From assembly GCA_027923965.1 (NCBI GenBank), contig AP026969.1, forward strand, positions 4,650,001-4,714,000: a stretch of 64,000 nt of DNA, given 5' to 3'. Positions within the stretch are counted from its first letter, which is position 1, and the number at the start of each line of letters is the position of its first letter. The position numbers were made by a program, and so were the translations under genes. Below the pieces are notes generated by a model. It was not told the origin of the DNA. It did not search any database and saw nothing but the letters and a program-made list of their open reading frames with translations. This DNA is from Comamonadaceae bacterium OS-1 (GTDB lineage Bacteria; Pseudomonadota; Gammaproteobacteria; Burkholderiales; Burkholderiaceae_C). Shown here in pieces: positions 1 through 8,412 of the stretch.

Positions 1-1
1 A

Positions 2-547
2 TGGAACAAGGTTTACAACCTCACTTCCCTGCGCGACCCGGCCGAAGCATTGACCCACCACCTCATCGACAGCCTGGCTGCGGTGCCGCCGCTACTGCGC
101 CATTTGGACGGACGTGCGGATGCCAAGCTGCTGGATGTAGGCTCTGGCGCGGGCCTGCCCGGCGTGGTGTTCGCCATCTGCTGCCCGCAGCTGCAGGTGC
201 GCTGCGTGGACACGGTCGGCAAGAAAGCCGCGTTTGTGCAGCAGGCCGCGCTGGAACTCAAGCTGCCCAATCTGCGCGGGGTGCACGCCCGGGTCGAGAG
301 CCTGACCGAAAAGTTCGACGTGGTCAGCGCCCGGGCGTTCGCCTCATTGGTCGATTTCACCACCTGGTCGGTCGGCGCGCTGGCCGGGCCGGGCGTGTGG
401 CTGGCCATGAAAGCCAAGCACCCCGATGCCGAAATCGCCGCACTGCCCGACTCGGTAGAGGTGTTTCACGTGGAACAGCTCAGCGTGCCGGGGCTGGATG
501 CAGAGCGTTGCATTATCTGGATGCATTCCAAAAACTCTCTCGCGTAA
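2..547 (+). CDS. rsmG: 16S rRNA (guanine-527-N7)-methyltransferase RsmG, 5' end outside window
   Basis: RsmG (GidB) transfers a methyl group from SAM to N7 of G527 of 16S rRNA. The visible 181 residues begin in frame at base 2 with WNKVYNLTSLRD, a conserved early RsmG segment, so only a short N-terminus is missing. The SAM-binding glycine motif LLDVGSGAGLPGV follows at about residues 41-53 of the visible part. The ATG at base 50 is internal and is not the likely start. The gene lies directly upstream of lysE, parA and parB, the usual origin-proximal order in betaproteobacteria, where mnmG normally precedes it. A parS-like site lies inside its 3' part and encodes residues around VFHVEQ. Identification is firm. 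Confidence 0.95.
   Translation, partial: WNKVYNLTSLRDPAEALTHHLIDSLAAVPPLLRHLDGRADAKLLDVGSGAGLPGVVFAICCPQLQVRCVDTVGKKAAFVQQAALELKLPNLRGVHARVESLTEKFDVVSARAFASLVDFTTWSVGALAGPGVWLAMKAKHPDAEIAALPDSVEVFHVEQLSVPGLDAERCIIWMHSKNSLA
462..477. promoter_or_regulatory. parS: parS centromere-like site inside rsmG
   Basis: TGTTTCACGTGGAACA matches the universal chromosomal parS consensus TGTTTCACGTGAAACA at 15 of 16 positions and keeps the central CACGTG. ParB proteins nucleate on this sequence and spread from it. The site lies in coding sequence about 0.7 kb from parA and 2.1 kb from parB, which fits a chromosomal parABS locus near the origin. Binding itself is inferred. Confidence 0.85.
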
Positions 548-577
548 ACTCCCCTCCTCACACGCGAGGAGATTCCC

Positions 578-1192
578 ATGTTCGGCATTGCAAATTACGG
601 CGCGTTCGTCGCTGCCATCATCGTTTTTTTGATGATTCCCGGCCCGGGTAATTTGGCGCTGATCACCTCCACCAGCAAGGGCGGCATCCGCGGCGGCCTG
701 GCCGCCACGCTGGGCGTGATCCTGGGCGACCAGGTGCTGATGTGGACGGCGGTGGCCGGTGTGGCGGCCTTGCTGGCCAGCTACCCGGTAGCGTTTGCGG
801 CGGTGCAGTGGCTGGGTGCGGCCTACCTGGCCTACCTGGGCGGCAAGATGCTGCTGGCCAAGGCGGGCGATGCGCCTATTCTTAACATCAAGCCGTCGCA
901 CTTCCTGCGCCAAGCCCTGGTTATCACCTTGCTGAACCCCAAGGCCATCGTGTTCTACATGGCGTTTTTCCCACTGTTTGTGGACCCGGCCCACCACCAG
1001 GGCCTGCTGACCTTTGCGGTGATGGCGCTGACTATTGCCGCGCTGACCTTTGTCTACGGCCTCATCGCCACCTTGCTGACCCATTTTCTGGCCGAACGCA
1101 TGCGTGCGAACCCGGTCGTGTCCCGCGTGCTGAACAAGCTGGCGGGTGTTTTCCTCATTGGCTTTGGCGTGAAGCTGGCCCTGTCTAAATAA
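578..1192 (+). CDS. LysE/RhtB family amino-acid exporter
   Basis: This is a 204-residue inner-membrane protein of the LysE/RhtB family, which exports amino acids such as homoserine, threonine or lysine. The N-terminus carries the family signature MIPGPGN at about residues 20-26, and the protein is hydrophobic throughout with about six membrane segments. An AGGAG ribosome-binding site lies at 567-571, seven bases before the ATG. The gene starts 30 bases after rsmG and ends 14 bases before parA, so it is probably co-transcribed with them. The substrate cannot be read from the sequence. Confidence 0.88.
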   Translation: MFGIANYGAFVAAIIVFLMIPGPGNLALITSTSKGGIRGGLAATLGVILGDQVLMWTAVAGVAALLASYPVAFAAVQWLGAAYLAYLGGKMLLAKAGDAPILNIKPSHFLRQALVITLLNPKAIVFYMAFFPLFVDPAHHQGLLTFAVMALTIAALTFVYGLIATLLTHFLAERMRANPVVSRVLNKLAGVFLIGFGVKLALSK

Positions 1193-1206
1193 TTTGAAAG
1201 CGCCGC

Positions 1207-1974
1207 ATGGCCAAAGTTTTTTGTGTTGCCAACCAAAAGGGCGGGGTCGGCAAAACCACCACCGCCGTGAACCTGGCCGCCGGTCTGGCCAAGGTGGGGC
1301 AGCGCGTGCTGATGATCGACCTGGATCCGCAGGGCAATGCCACCATGGGCTCGGGCGTGGACAAGCGCACGCTGGAACTCACCGTGTACGACGTGTTGCT
1401 CGAATCCAGCAGCATTGCCGAGGCCCGCGTGCAGGCCGACAAATGCGGCTACGACGTGCTCGGCTCCAGCCGCGAACTCAGCGGTGCCGAGGTGGAGCTG
1501 GTGACCCTGGAGCGCCGCGAAAAGCGCCTGCAGGCCGCCATTGCCAAGGTGTCGGCCGAATACGACTTTGTGCTGATCGATTGCCCGCCGTCTTTATCGA
1601 TGCTGACGCTCAATGGCCTGTGCGCCGCCAACGGCGTGATCGTGCCCATGCAGTGCGAGTACTTTGCGCTGGAAGGCCTGACCGACCTGGTCAACACCAT
1701 CAAGCAGGTGCACGCCAACCTGAACAAAGACCTGCAAATCATCGGCCTGCTGCGCGTGATGTTCGACCCGCGCATCACCCTGCAGCAGCAGGTGAGCGAG
1801 CAGCTCAAGGCCCACTTTGCCGACAAGGTGTTCAACACCGTGATCCCGCGCAACGTGCGCCTGGCCGAAGCACCCAGCTACGGCCTGCCCGGCGTGGTGT
1901 TCGACCCCGCGGCCAAGGGCAGTGTGGCCTACATCGAATTTGCCCAAGAGATGGTGGACCGCATCAAAACCTGA
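1207..1974 (+). CDS. parA: Chromosome-partitioning ATPase ParA (Soj)
   Basis: ParA is the deviant-Walker ATPase that segregates the origin region together with ParB and parS. The 255-residue protein has KGGVGKTT at residues 11-18 (deviant Walker A with the signature lysine), DLDPQGN at about 38-44 and the Walker B stretch FVLIDCPPS. It has no N-terminal HTH extension, so it is the chromosomal (Ib/Soj) type rather than the plasmid P1/F type. A small hydrolase gene separates it from parB. A dispersed hairpin repeat begins six bases after its stop codon. Confidence 0.96.
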   Translation: MAKVFCVANQKGGVGKTTTAVNLAAGLAKVGQRVLMIDLDPQGNATMGSGVDKRTLELTVYDVLLESSSIAEARVQADKCGYDVLGSSRELSGAEVELVTLERREKRLQAAIAKVSAEYDFVLIDCPPSLSMLTLNGLCAANGVIVPMQCEYFALEGLTDLVNTIKQVHANLNKDLQIIGLLRVMFDPRITLQQQVSEQLKAHFADKVFNTVIPRNVRLAEAPSYGLPGVVFDPAAKGSVAYIEFAQEMVDRIKT

Positions 1975-1980
1975 ATCTAT

Positions 1981-2037
1981 AAAAAATAGGCCGCTCGTGC
2001 TGATCCCATCAGCGTAAGCAGCTCTTAATTCAATAGC
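1981..2037 (+). repeat. Dispersed 3'-end hairpin repeat, copy 1
   Basis: The element has an A-tract, a stem-loop with arms GCTCGTGCTGAT and ATCAGCGTAAGC around a CCC loop, and a tail ending in AATAGC. It starts six bases after the parA stop, in the sense orientation. The same architecture recurs about 17 times in the window (see findings). Confidence 0.85.
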
Positions 2038-2038
2038 A

Positions 2039-2572
2039 ATGACAACTCCTCGCGTTCTGCTCCTTCCCGGCTGGCAAAACTCCGGCCTCGGCCACTGGCA
2101 AACCCTGTGGGAAGCCGAATTCGGCGACCTGCGGGTGGACCAGCACGACTGGATGCAGCCGCTGCGCGGCGACTGGACCACCCGCCTGGAAGAGGTGGTG
2201 CAGGAGCAGGATGGCCCGGTGTGGCTGGCCGCGCACAGCCTGGGCTGCCATTTGGTGGCGGCGTGGGCGGCGGTGTCCCGCAGTACGGCCAAAGTGCAGG
2301 GCGCGCTGCTGGTGGCACCGCCCGACGTGGCGCAGGCGGACTTTCCGCCGCAGCTGCACCGCTGGGCCGTGCCGGTGCTGGGCGCGCTGCCGTTTGCGTC
2401 CACGCTGGTGGCCTCGACCGACGACCCTTTTTGCGGCCTGGCATCTGCCGAAACGTACGCCCGCCACTGGGGCGCGGCGCTGCACAACATCGGCCCGCGC
2501 GGCCACATCAATGCCGAGTCCGGCCTGGGCGACTGGCCGCAGGGCAGGGCGTTGTTACTGAACCAAAACTAG
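2039..2572 (+). CDS. RBBP9/YdeN-family serine hydrolase
   Basis: This 177-residue alpha/beta hydrolase belongs to the small RBBP9/YdeN group. LPGWQNSGLGHW near the N-terminus is typical of the family, and the nucleophile elbow HSLGCH is at about residues 66-71. The C-terminal GHINAESGLGDW supplies the catalytic histidine. It sits between parA and parB, an arrangement common in Comamonadaceae as far as I recall, without a known role in segregation. The substrate is unknown. The start ATG directly follows a dispersed repeat, and no strong ribosome-binding site is visible. Confidence 0.82.
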   Translation: MTTPRVLLLPGWQNSGLGHWQTLWEAEFGDLRVDQHDWMQPLRGDWTTRLEEVVQEQDGPVWLAAHSLGCHLVAAWAAVSRSTAKVQGALLVAPPDVAQADFPPQLHRWAVPVLGALPFASTLVASTDDPFCGLASAETYARHWGAALHNIGPRGHINAESGLGDWPQGRALLLNQN

Positions 2573-2585
2573 AAAGCACAAGACT

Positions 2586-3506
2586 ATGGCAACCCCCAAA
2601 CGCAAAGGCCTGGGCATGGGCCTGGATGCCCTGCTCGGCCCCAAGGTCGTCGATCCCACGCCGCTGGAAACCGGTTTGCCCACCGTCTTGCTGCTGAGCG
2701 ACCTGGTGCCCGGCCAGTACCAGCCGCGTACCCGCATGGACGAGGGCGCGCTGTACGAGCTGGCCGAGAGCATCAAAGCCCAGGGCATCATGCAGCCCAT
2801 CCTGGTGCGCCAACTGACCCGCGGCGATAACGCAGGCCAATACGAGATCATCGCCGGGGAGCGCCGTTTCCGCGCCGCCCGCATCGCCGGGCTGGACCGC
2901 GTGCCGGTGCTGGTACGCGATGTGCCGGACGAATCCGCAGCGGCCATGGCCCTGATCGAAAACATCCAGCGCGAAGACCTGAACCCGCTGGAAGAAGCGC
3001 AAGGCCTGCAGCGCCTGGTGAAAGAATTCGGCTTGACGCACGAGCAGGCCGCCCAGGCCGTGGGCCGCTCGCGCAGCGCTGCCAGCAACCTGCTGCGCCT
3101 GCTGAACCTGGCCGACCCGGTGCAGACCATGCTGATGGCGGGCGATCTGGACATGGGCCACGCCCGTGCCCTGCTGGCGCTGGACCGCGCCACGCAAATC
3201 AGCGCGGGCAGCCAGATTGCCGCCAAGAAAATGTCGGTGCGCGAGGCCGAGGGCCTGGTCAAAAAGCTCAGCGCCGAGTTCTCGCTCACCCCCTCGCCCA
3301 AGGCCGGCAAAGAGAAGTCGCGCGACCTGAAACGGGTGGAAGAAGAGCTGTCGGACCTGCTGATGGCCGACGTGGACATCCGCATCAAAAAGCGCGTCAA
3401 ACGCCACGGCAAGTTCGAGGAAATGGGCGAAGTGATCGTGCAGTTTGGCTCGCTGGACGAGCTCAATGGCCTGGTCGAAAAGCTCACGCGCAGCGCGGCG
3501 CACTGA
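2586..3506 (+). CDS. parB: Chromosome-partitioning protein ParB (Spo0J)
   Basis: ParB is the parS-binding CTP-dependent clamp of the segregation complex. The 306-residue protein starts with a basic MATPKRKGLGMGLDALLG segment, the usual ParA-interacting N-terminus. It continues with the ParB/Srx nucleotide-binding motif GERRFRAARIAGL at about residues 91-103, then a helix-turn-helix region with VGRSRSAASNLLRLLNL, then a C-terminal dimerisation domain. It follows the hydrolase by 13 bases. Its site is the parS-like sequence at 462-477. Confidence 0.96.
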   Translation: MATPKRKGLGMGLDALLGPKVVDPTPLETGLPTVLLLSDLVPGQYQPRTRMDEGALYELAESIKAQGIMQPILVRQLTRGDNAGQYEIIAGERRFRAARIAGLDRVPVLVRDVPDESAAAMALIENIQREDLNPLEEAQGLQRLVKEFGLTHEQAAQAVGRSRSAASNLLRLLNLADPVQTMLMAGDLDMGHARALLALDRATQISAGSQIAAKKMSVREAEGLVKKLSAEFSLTPSPKAGKEKSRDLKRVEEELSDLLMADVDIRIKKRVKRHGKFEEMGEVIVQFGSLDELNGLVEKLTRSAAH

Positions 3507-3510
3507 GCCG

Positions 3511-4230
3511 GTGCCGCGTTTGACGTGGCCGCTACCCGCCCTGCTGGCCTGGGGCGGTGCCTGGGCGCTGTTCACCACGCTGCTGCAGCTCGGCCTGCCC
3601 GGCATCGCCGCGCTGCTGCTGGCCACCGCCGCCGGGGCCGCCTGCAGCCTGCTGGGATCGACCTGGTGGCGGCGCGGGCTGATTGCGGCGGGTTTTCCGC
3701 TGTCGCTGGCCTTGTCCGGCACGGTGGCGCTCCCGGCCTGGGCCTGGCTGCTGCCGCTGGCCCTGCTGCTGCTGGTGTACCCGCTGAACGCCTGGCGCGA
3801 TGCCCCGCTGTTCCCCACACCCACCCGCGCCCTGCAAGGCCTGGCGGCGGCCATTCCTTTGCCCGAGGGCGCGTTGGTGCTGGATGCCGGTTGCGGCCTG
3901 GGCCACGGCCTGCAGGCGCTGCGCCTGGCCTATCCGCAAGCCCGCCTGCACGGCCTGGAATGGAGCTGGCCGCTGCGGGCGGTGTGCGCCTTGCGCTGCC
4001 CCTGGGCGCGTGTGCGCCAGGGCGACATCTGGCGTGCCGATTGGGCACCCTACGCCCTGGTCTACCTGTTCCAGCGCCCCGAGAGCATGGCCCGCGCGCT
4101 GGCCAAGGCCCAGGCGCAGATGCTGCCGGGCGCGTGGCTGGTGAGTCTGGAGTTTGAAGTGGAGGGCGTGGTACCCACCGGTCGGCTGCAGGCCCCGGAC
4201 GGGCGGGCGGTGTGGTTGTACCGGGTGTGA
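3511..4230 (+). CDS. Membrane-anchored class I SAM-dependent methyltransferase
   Basis: This 239-residue protein has an N-terminal hydrophobic half (about residues 1-95, two to four membrane segments) followed by a methyltransferase domain. The SAM-binding motif I is VLDAGCGLGHGLQAL at about residues 123-137. I chose the GTG at 3511, four bases after the parB stop. Frame extensions further upstream overlap parB and are unlikely. The substrate is unknown. Tight spacing to parB suggests co-transcription, not a partitioning role. Confidence 0.8.
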   Translation: MPRLTWPLPALLAWGGAWALFTTLLQLGLPGIAALLLATAAGAACSLLGSTWWRRGLIAAGFPLSLALSGTVALPAWAWLLPLALLLLVYPLNAWRDAPLFPTPTRALQGLAAAIPLPEGALVLDAGCGLGHGLQALRLAYPQARLHGLEWSWPLRAVCALRCPWARVRQGDIWRADWAPYALVYLFQRPESMARALAKAQAQMLPGAWLVSLEFEVEGVVPTGRLQAPDGRAVWLYRV

Positions 4231-4325
4231 CGTCCCCTATTTGGAGTAGGTTTTGCGTTCTAGGGGTGGCCTTTTACGTTATATTTTTGTAAATTAGATT
4301 AACTGTATTTACCTCCGAGACCACC

Positions 4326-5225
4326 ATGCCAAATCTCAAAATATCGCTTGTCGCCGCTTGCACGCTGGCCTTGCTGGCCGGTTGCGAAACCACCGACATG
4401 AAAATGGGCGCTCCTGAAGCCAAGACGGTTGCCACCGGCGGCGCGGGCGGTGCCACCGCCACCAATGAAAACTCGCAGCTGGAAAAATGCCCATCTGCCC
4501 TGGGCACGGTGTCGCTGATCGAGAACGAGCAGGCCGGTTGGTACACCATCTTGCGCAACGAATACCGTCTGCCGCCCACCGCCAACCTGCTGCGCCTGAT
4601 GATCCAGCAGTCCAACTGCTTCATCGTGGTGGAGCGCAGCGCCGCCGGCATGAACGCCATGAGCCGCGAACGGGCGCTGATGGGTTCGGGCGAAATGCGC
4701 CAGGGCAGCAACTTTGGCAAGGGCCAGGTGGTGTCGTCCGACTACGGTTTGTCGCCCGAGGTCATCTTCAACCAGAACACCGGCGGTGCCGCGGCCAGCA
4801 TTGGCGGTTTGTTTGGCAATGCCGGGCGGGTGCTGGGCGCGGTGGCCGGGTCTACCGCCACCCGCGAAGCCAGCGTCATGCTGACCATGATCGACAACCG
4901 CTCCAGCGTGCAGGTGGCGGCATCGGAAGGCAGCGCTTCCAAAACCGACTGGGGCGGCATGGGTGCCTTGTTTGGCGCCTCGGGCGGTGGCGCGGCGGGT
5001 GCCTACAACAGCACCCCACAGGGCAAGGTGATTGCGGCTGCCTTCATGGACGCCTACAACAACATGGTCCGCTCGGTACGTAACTACAAGGCCCAGACCG
5101 TGCAAGGCCAGGGCCTGGGCGGCGGCGGCAAGCTGGGGGTGGACGGTGGCACGGCCCCCTCGCAAACCTCGGCACCGGGAGCGGCCAAACCCCCGATCCG
5201 TAAAAAGGTCGTTCCGGCGAACTGA
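4326..5225 (+). CDS. CsgG/HfaB-like outer-membrane lipoprotein
   Basis: This 299-residue protein has a lipoprotein signal with lipobox LLAGC ending at Cys 21. The central part (ENEQAGWYTILR, RLMIQQSNCFIVVERS, ASVMLTMIDNRSSVQV) resembles the CsgG/HfaB/curli-assembly family of periplasmic or outer-membrane lipoproteins. A glycine- and alanine-rich stretch around residues 155-230 and a basic, proline-rich C-terminus are less typical. It is preceded by an AT-rich spacer that probably holds its promoter. It ends exactly where the convergent lipoprotein gene ends. No curli subunit genes are nearby, so the secreted client is unknown. Confidence 0.7.
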   Translation: MPNLKISLVAACTLALLAGCETTDMKMGAPEAKTVATGGAGGATATNENSQLEKCPSALGTVSLIENEQAGWYTILRNEYRLPPTANLLRLMIQQSNCFIVVERSAAGMNAMSRERALMGSGEMRQGSNFGKGQVVSSDYGLSPEVIFNQNTGGAAASIGGLFGNAGRVLGAVAGSTATREASVMLTMIDNRSSVQVAASEGSASKTDWGGMGALFGASGGGAAGAYNSTPQGKVIAAAFMDAYNNMVRSVRNYKAQTVQGQGLGGGGKLGVDGGTAPSQTSAPGAAKPPIRKKVVPAN

Positions 5226-6719
5226 TCAAACCTTGCAGGCTGGCACCTCGGTCGTGGCTGGCGGGACGAACTGTTTGAACGGTGGAGCTGTGGTGGGCAA
5301 TACGGCGGACTTGGTGGGGTCTTTGTCCCCGCTGGTGCGCAAGGCTTTCAGCTCCAGCTTGGCCAGGATTCCACTGAGTTGTTGTGACCAGCCTGCCATG
5401 GTGAGGGCCTGGGTCTGGCTCCATTGGCTGAGTTGGGCGCCCAGCGCGATGCGGTAGGTGTCCGAATCCATTTGGGTCGCGGCACGTTTGTCGGGCAGGG
5501 CGGAACTGACCTTGAATTGCGCGTTGTTCAGGCAGGCGTCGGCTGTTGCGGCATTGGTCAGGCTGGTCTTGGCCGTGTCGTTCAAGGCGGTCAGCATGGT
5601 GTCCAGTGTCGTGTTCGCGGTCTGCAGGCCTTGGAGGGCGCTGTCCAGGACGGCTTTGTCGGGCACGGGGGACGTGGCCACCTTTTCCTGTTCCAGCCCG
5701 GCTTGCTGGTCTTTGGCCTGTGTCTTCAGCGCCAGCACCTGCTGCAAGGCCATGTTGGCGGTGGCGCGGGTGACGCCTACCGCACTGTCCACCGGCGGCA
5801 CGGGCGCGGCCAGTGCGCTACCGGACGACACGGTGTAGGCATTGCTTTGCACATTGACACCGTCGACGTTGAACGAGGGGATGCGCAGGTCGTCCTCGGT
5901 CAGTGGTGTACCGCTGCCGACTTTTTGCACCGCCTGGGCCATCAGCCGGGCCTGCATCACCGAGTTCAGCGTTTGCCGCACCATGGTCATGCCCGGGTTG
6001 GAGACGGTCTGGATGGCGTTCTTGGCCTGCTCCATACCGGTCTCCAGCGTGCAGGCACCGTGGTAGCGGGCCACGTCGCTGATGGCGGCCTGCACGGTGT
6101 AGGTGGGGTCGGCGCGGTGGGCCTGGATTTCGGCCATCAGCTCTTTGCGCCGCTGGTCCAGGCCGGGCACGATGATGAAGCTGGCCAGGTTGCCAAACAG
6201 GCCCTGGCGCAGCTCGGCGCGGCTGCCGCTGGAGATGCCGGCCAGGCCGCCCAGAATCTTGGCATCGCGCAGCCCGCCCACAACTGCCGCGGCCCCGCCC
6301 AGCAAGGTGGTGGCCAGGCCGAAGCTGGTGTCCTGGTAGGCCTCAAAGCGGCGCAGGTAAATTTTGTAGGCCTCGCAGCGCTGGTTGGAGGCGGCGATCA
6401 GCCGGTCTTGCAGCCGCGTGCGCCGCTCCACCAGGGTACCGCCCAGGTTGTAGTGCGGGTGGTAGAAGGCCGCAAAGGCCCGCTCCAGGTCCTGCTGGGC
6501 GTCGGCGTGGCCTTGCATGCGCAGGCCGTCGGGGTCGAGCAGGGCGAACAGGTCCACCACTTCAAATTTTTCGTTGTTGAACTGGGGGTTGGCGCCGTAA
6601 ACCGTGAGCCGGTCCTCGGTGCTCAGGGAACCGCTGGGTCCCATGGTGGTCAGGGTGCTGCAACCCCCGAGCGCCAGGCTGGCGACCAGCGCCGCCCACC
6701 GAAATTGCGTTCTGTGCAT
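5226..6719 (-). CDS. Hypothetical lipoprotein, 497 aa
   Basis: I do not recognise this family. The start at 6719 is preferred because AAGGAG lies six bases upstream, while the in-frame ATGs at 6725 and 6749 lack that spacing. The first 20 residues form a lipoprotein signal with lipobox LALGGC, so the mature protein is probably anchored in the outer membrane. The rest is alanine- and glutamine-rich and largely helical, with a glycine-rich hydrophobic patch (TTLLGGAAAVVGGL) that could insert in a membrane. It converges stop-to-stop with the CsgG-like gene, sharing the palindrome TGATCA. The two lipoproteins may act together, but only their position suggests it. Confidence 0.75.
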   Translation of the reverse strand: MHRTQFRWAALVASLALGGCSTLTTMGPSGSLSTEDRLTVYGANPQFNNEKFEVVDLFALLDPDGLRMQGHADAQQDLERAFAAFYHPHYNLGGTLVERRTRLQDRLIAASNQRCEAYKIYLRRFEAYQDTSFGLATTLLGGAAAVVGGLRDAKILGGLAGISSGSRAELRQGLFGNLASFIIVPGLDQRRKELMAEIQAHRADPTYTVQAAISDVARYHGACTLETGMEQAKNAIQTVSNPGMTMVRQTLNSVMQARLMAQAVQKVGSGTPLTEDDLRIPSFNVDGVNVQSNAYTVSSGSALAAPVPPVDSAVGVTRATANMALQQVLALKTQAKDQQAGLEQEKVATSPVPDKAVLDSALQGLQTANTTLDTMLTALNDTAKTSLTNAATADACLNNAQFKVSSALPDKRAATQMDSDTYRIALGAQLSQWSQTQALTMAGWSQQLSGILAKLELKALRTSGDKDPTKSAVLPTTAPPFKQFVPPATTEVPACKV

Positions 6720-6822
6720 GGCCATCTCCTTGTAAGCATGTGCATGCAAAGAGTAGGACGCTACAGGGTGTTACACATCCCCCAAATGGGGGATGCACGC
6801 CGGGTCGAAGGGGTCGCTTGCT

Positions 6823-6874
6823 CCTGAAATAGGAGCTGCTCGTGCTTTTGGAATAAGCGTTGGTGGCCTATTTG
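6823..6874 (-). repeat. Dispersed 3'-end hairpin repeat, copy 2
   Basis: Read on the minus strand, this is the repeat with arms around an AAA-rich loop and the tail GAGCAGCTCCTATTTC. It begins five bases after the stop codon of the FAD-linked oxidase, in the sense orientation of that gene. Confidence 0.75.
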
Positions 6875-6878
6875 ATGC

Positions 6879-8279
6879 CTAAATTTTGAAAATCTTTCCG
6901 GGGTTCAGGATGTTCAGCGGGTCCAGCGCCTGCTTGATGGCGCGCATCATGGCCACCGCGCCGTCGCCCGCCTCGGCCACCAAAAACTCCATCTTGTGCA
7001 GGCCGATGCCGTGCTCGCCGCTGCAGGTGCCGTCCAGGCGCAGGGCGCGGGCCACCAGGGCATCGTTCAGGGCCTCGGCGCGGGCACGCTCGTCGGCGCT
7101 GTCGGGGTCGATCAAATAGCCAAAGTGGAAGTTGCCGTCGCCCACGTGGCCGACCAGAAAGTAGGGAATGCCGGACGCATCTGCCTCGGCCACCGAATCC
7201 AGCAGGCAGTCGGCCAGGCGCGAGATGGGCACGCAGGTGTCGGTGGAAATCGCTTTGCAGCCGGGGCGCGACTGCACGGCGGCAAAGTAGGCGTTGTGCC
7301 GCGCCGTCCACAGCCGGGTGCGTTCCTCGGGCGTGCTGGCCCATTCAAACGCCTGGCCGCCATGGTCGGAGGCGATCTCTTGCACCAGTTCGGCTTGTTC
7401 TTTGACACCGGTGGGCGAGCCGTGGAACTCCATCAGCAGCATGGGTTCTTCGCGCAGGCCCAGCTTGGCGTAGGCGTTGACCATGCGCACGGTGTTGGCG
7501 TCGATCAGCTCTACCCGGGCGATGGGCACGCCGAGCTGGATCACCTGGATGGTGGTGCGCACGGCGGCTTCGATGCTGGGGAAGGAGCAAATGGCCGCCG
7601 AGATGGCCTCGGGCAGGGGGTAGACCTTGAGGGTGACCTCGGTGATCACGCCCAGCGTGCCCTCGCTGCCCACCATCAGCCGCGTGAGGTCGTAGCCCGC
7701 GCTGGACTTTTTGGCGCGGGTGCCGGTGCGGATGGTTTCGCCGCTGGCCGTCACCACCTCCAGCGCCAGCACGTTTTCGCGCATGGTGCCGTAACGCACG
7801 GCGTTGGTACCGCTGGCGCGGGTGGCGCACATGCCGCCAATGGTCGCGTCTGCGCCGGGGTCGATGGGGAAGAACAGGCCGGTGTGTTTGATGGCCTCGT
7901 TGAGCTGCTTGCGTGTGACGCCGGGTTGCACGGTCACCGTCAGGTCGTCGGCATCGATGCTGAGGATGGCGTTCATGCGGCCCAGGTCCAGGCTGATGCC
8001 GCCTTGCACCGCCAGCAAATGCCCTTCCAGCGAGGAGCCCACACCGAACGGAATCACCGGCACCGCGTGGGCGGCGGCCAGCCGTACCGCATCGGCCACG
8101 TCGGCGGTGTTTTCGGCAAACACCACGGCGGCGGGCGGGGGCACCGAGAACGCCGATTCGTCGCGCCCATGGTGTTCGCGCACCGCCATGGCAACCGAGA
8201 ACTGCGCGCCGAAGCGGCTTTGCAAGGCATCGGCCAGGGCGGCGGGAACGGGGCGGATGGCAAGGGTAGGGGCGTGCAT
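6879..8279 (-). CDS. FAD-binding oxidoreductase, GlcD/D-lactate dehydrogenase type
   Basis: This 466-residue flavoprotein of the FAD_binding_4/FAD-oxidase_C type oxidises 2-hydroxy acids such as D-lactate or glycolate, passing electrons to the quinone pool or cytochrome c. The PCMH fold is visible as VIPFGVGSSLEGHL, then GADATIGGMCATRASGTNAVRYG, then GSEGTLGVITEVTLKVYPLP. The C-terminal GTCSGEHGIGLHK segment is characteristic of the family. I chose the ATG at 8279, because the extension to 8330 has no family similarity. The gene diverges from the cobalamin adenosyltransferase across a palindromic element. The exact substrate (D-lactate or glycolate) is unresolved. Confidence 0.87.
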   Translation of the reverse strand: MHAPTLAIRPVPAALADALQSRFGAQFSVAMAVREHHGRDESAFSVPPPAAVVFAENTADVADAVRLAAAHAVPVIPFGVGSSLEGHLLAVQGGISLDLGRMNAILSIDADDLTVTVQPGVTRKQLNEAIKHTGLFFPIDPGADATIGGMCATRASGTNAVRYGTMRENVLALEVVTASGETIRTGTRAKKSSAGYDLTRLMVGSEGTLGVITEVTLKVYPLPEAISAAICSFPSIEAAVRTTIQVIQLGVPIARVELIDANTVRMVNAYAKLGLREEPMLLMEFHGSPTGVKEQAELVQEIASDHGGQAFEWASTPEERTRLWTARHNAYFAAVQSRPGCKAISTDTCVPISRLADCLLDSVAEADASGIPYFLVGHVGDGNFHFGYLIDPDSADERARAEALNDALVARALRLDGTCSGEHGIGLHKMEFLVAEAGDGAVAMMRAIKQALDPLNILNPGKIFKI

Positions 8280-8337
8280 CAGGGGTATTCCGGTTAAAGC
8301 AATTTCACGCACAATTCTCCCCCTATTCAACAGAAAT

Positions 8338-8399
8338 AGGACTTACGCAGCGCCCCTGTATCGCCCTTCGGGCTTACAGGGGGAACTTGCGTAAGTCCT
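8338..8399. mobile_element. 62-bp MITE-like palindrome
   Basis: Perfect 12-bp terminal inverted repeats AGGACTTACGCA (8338-8349) and TGCGTAAGTCCT (8388-8399) enclose a second inverted repeat, CCCCTGTA/TACAGGGG (8353-8360/8375-8382), and a GCCC-TTC-GGGC tip. It codes for nothing. The ends resemble transposase-type terminal inverted repeats, so it may be a MITE-sized non-autonomous element or a solo palindromic repeat. It occupies the divergent promoter region and ends 13 bases before the cobalamin adenosyltransferase start. Confidence 0.7.
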
Positions 8400-8412
8400 G
8401 AGAAAGACATCT

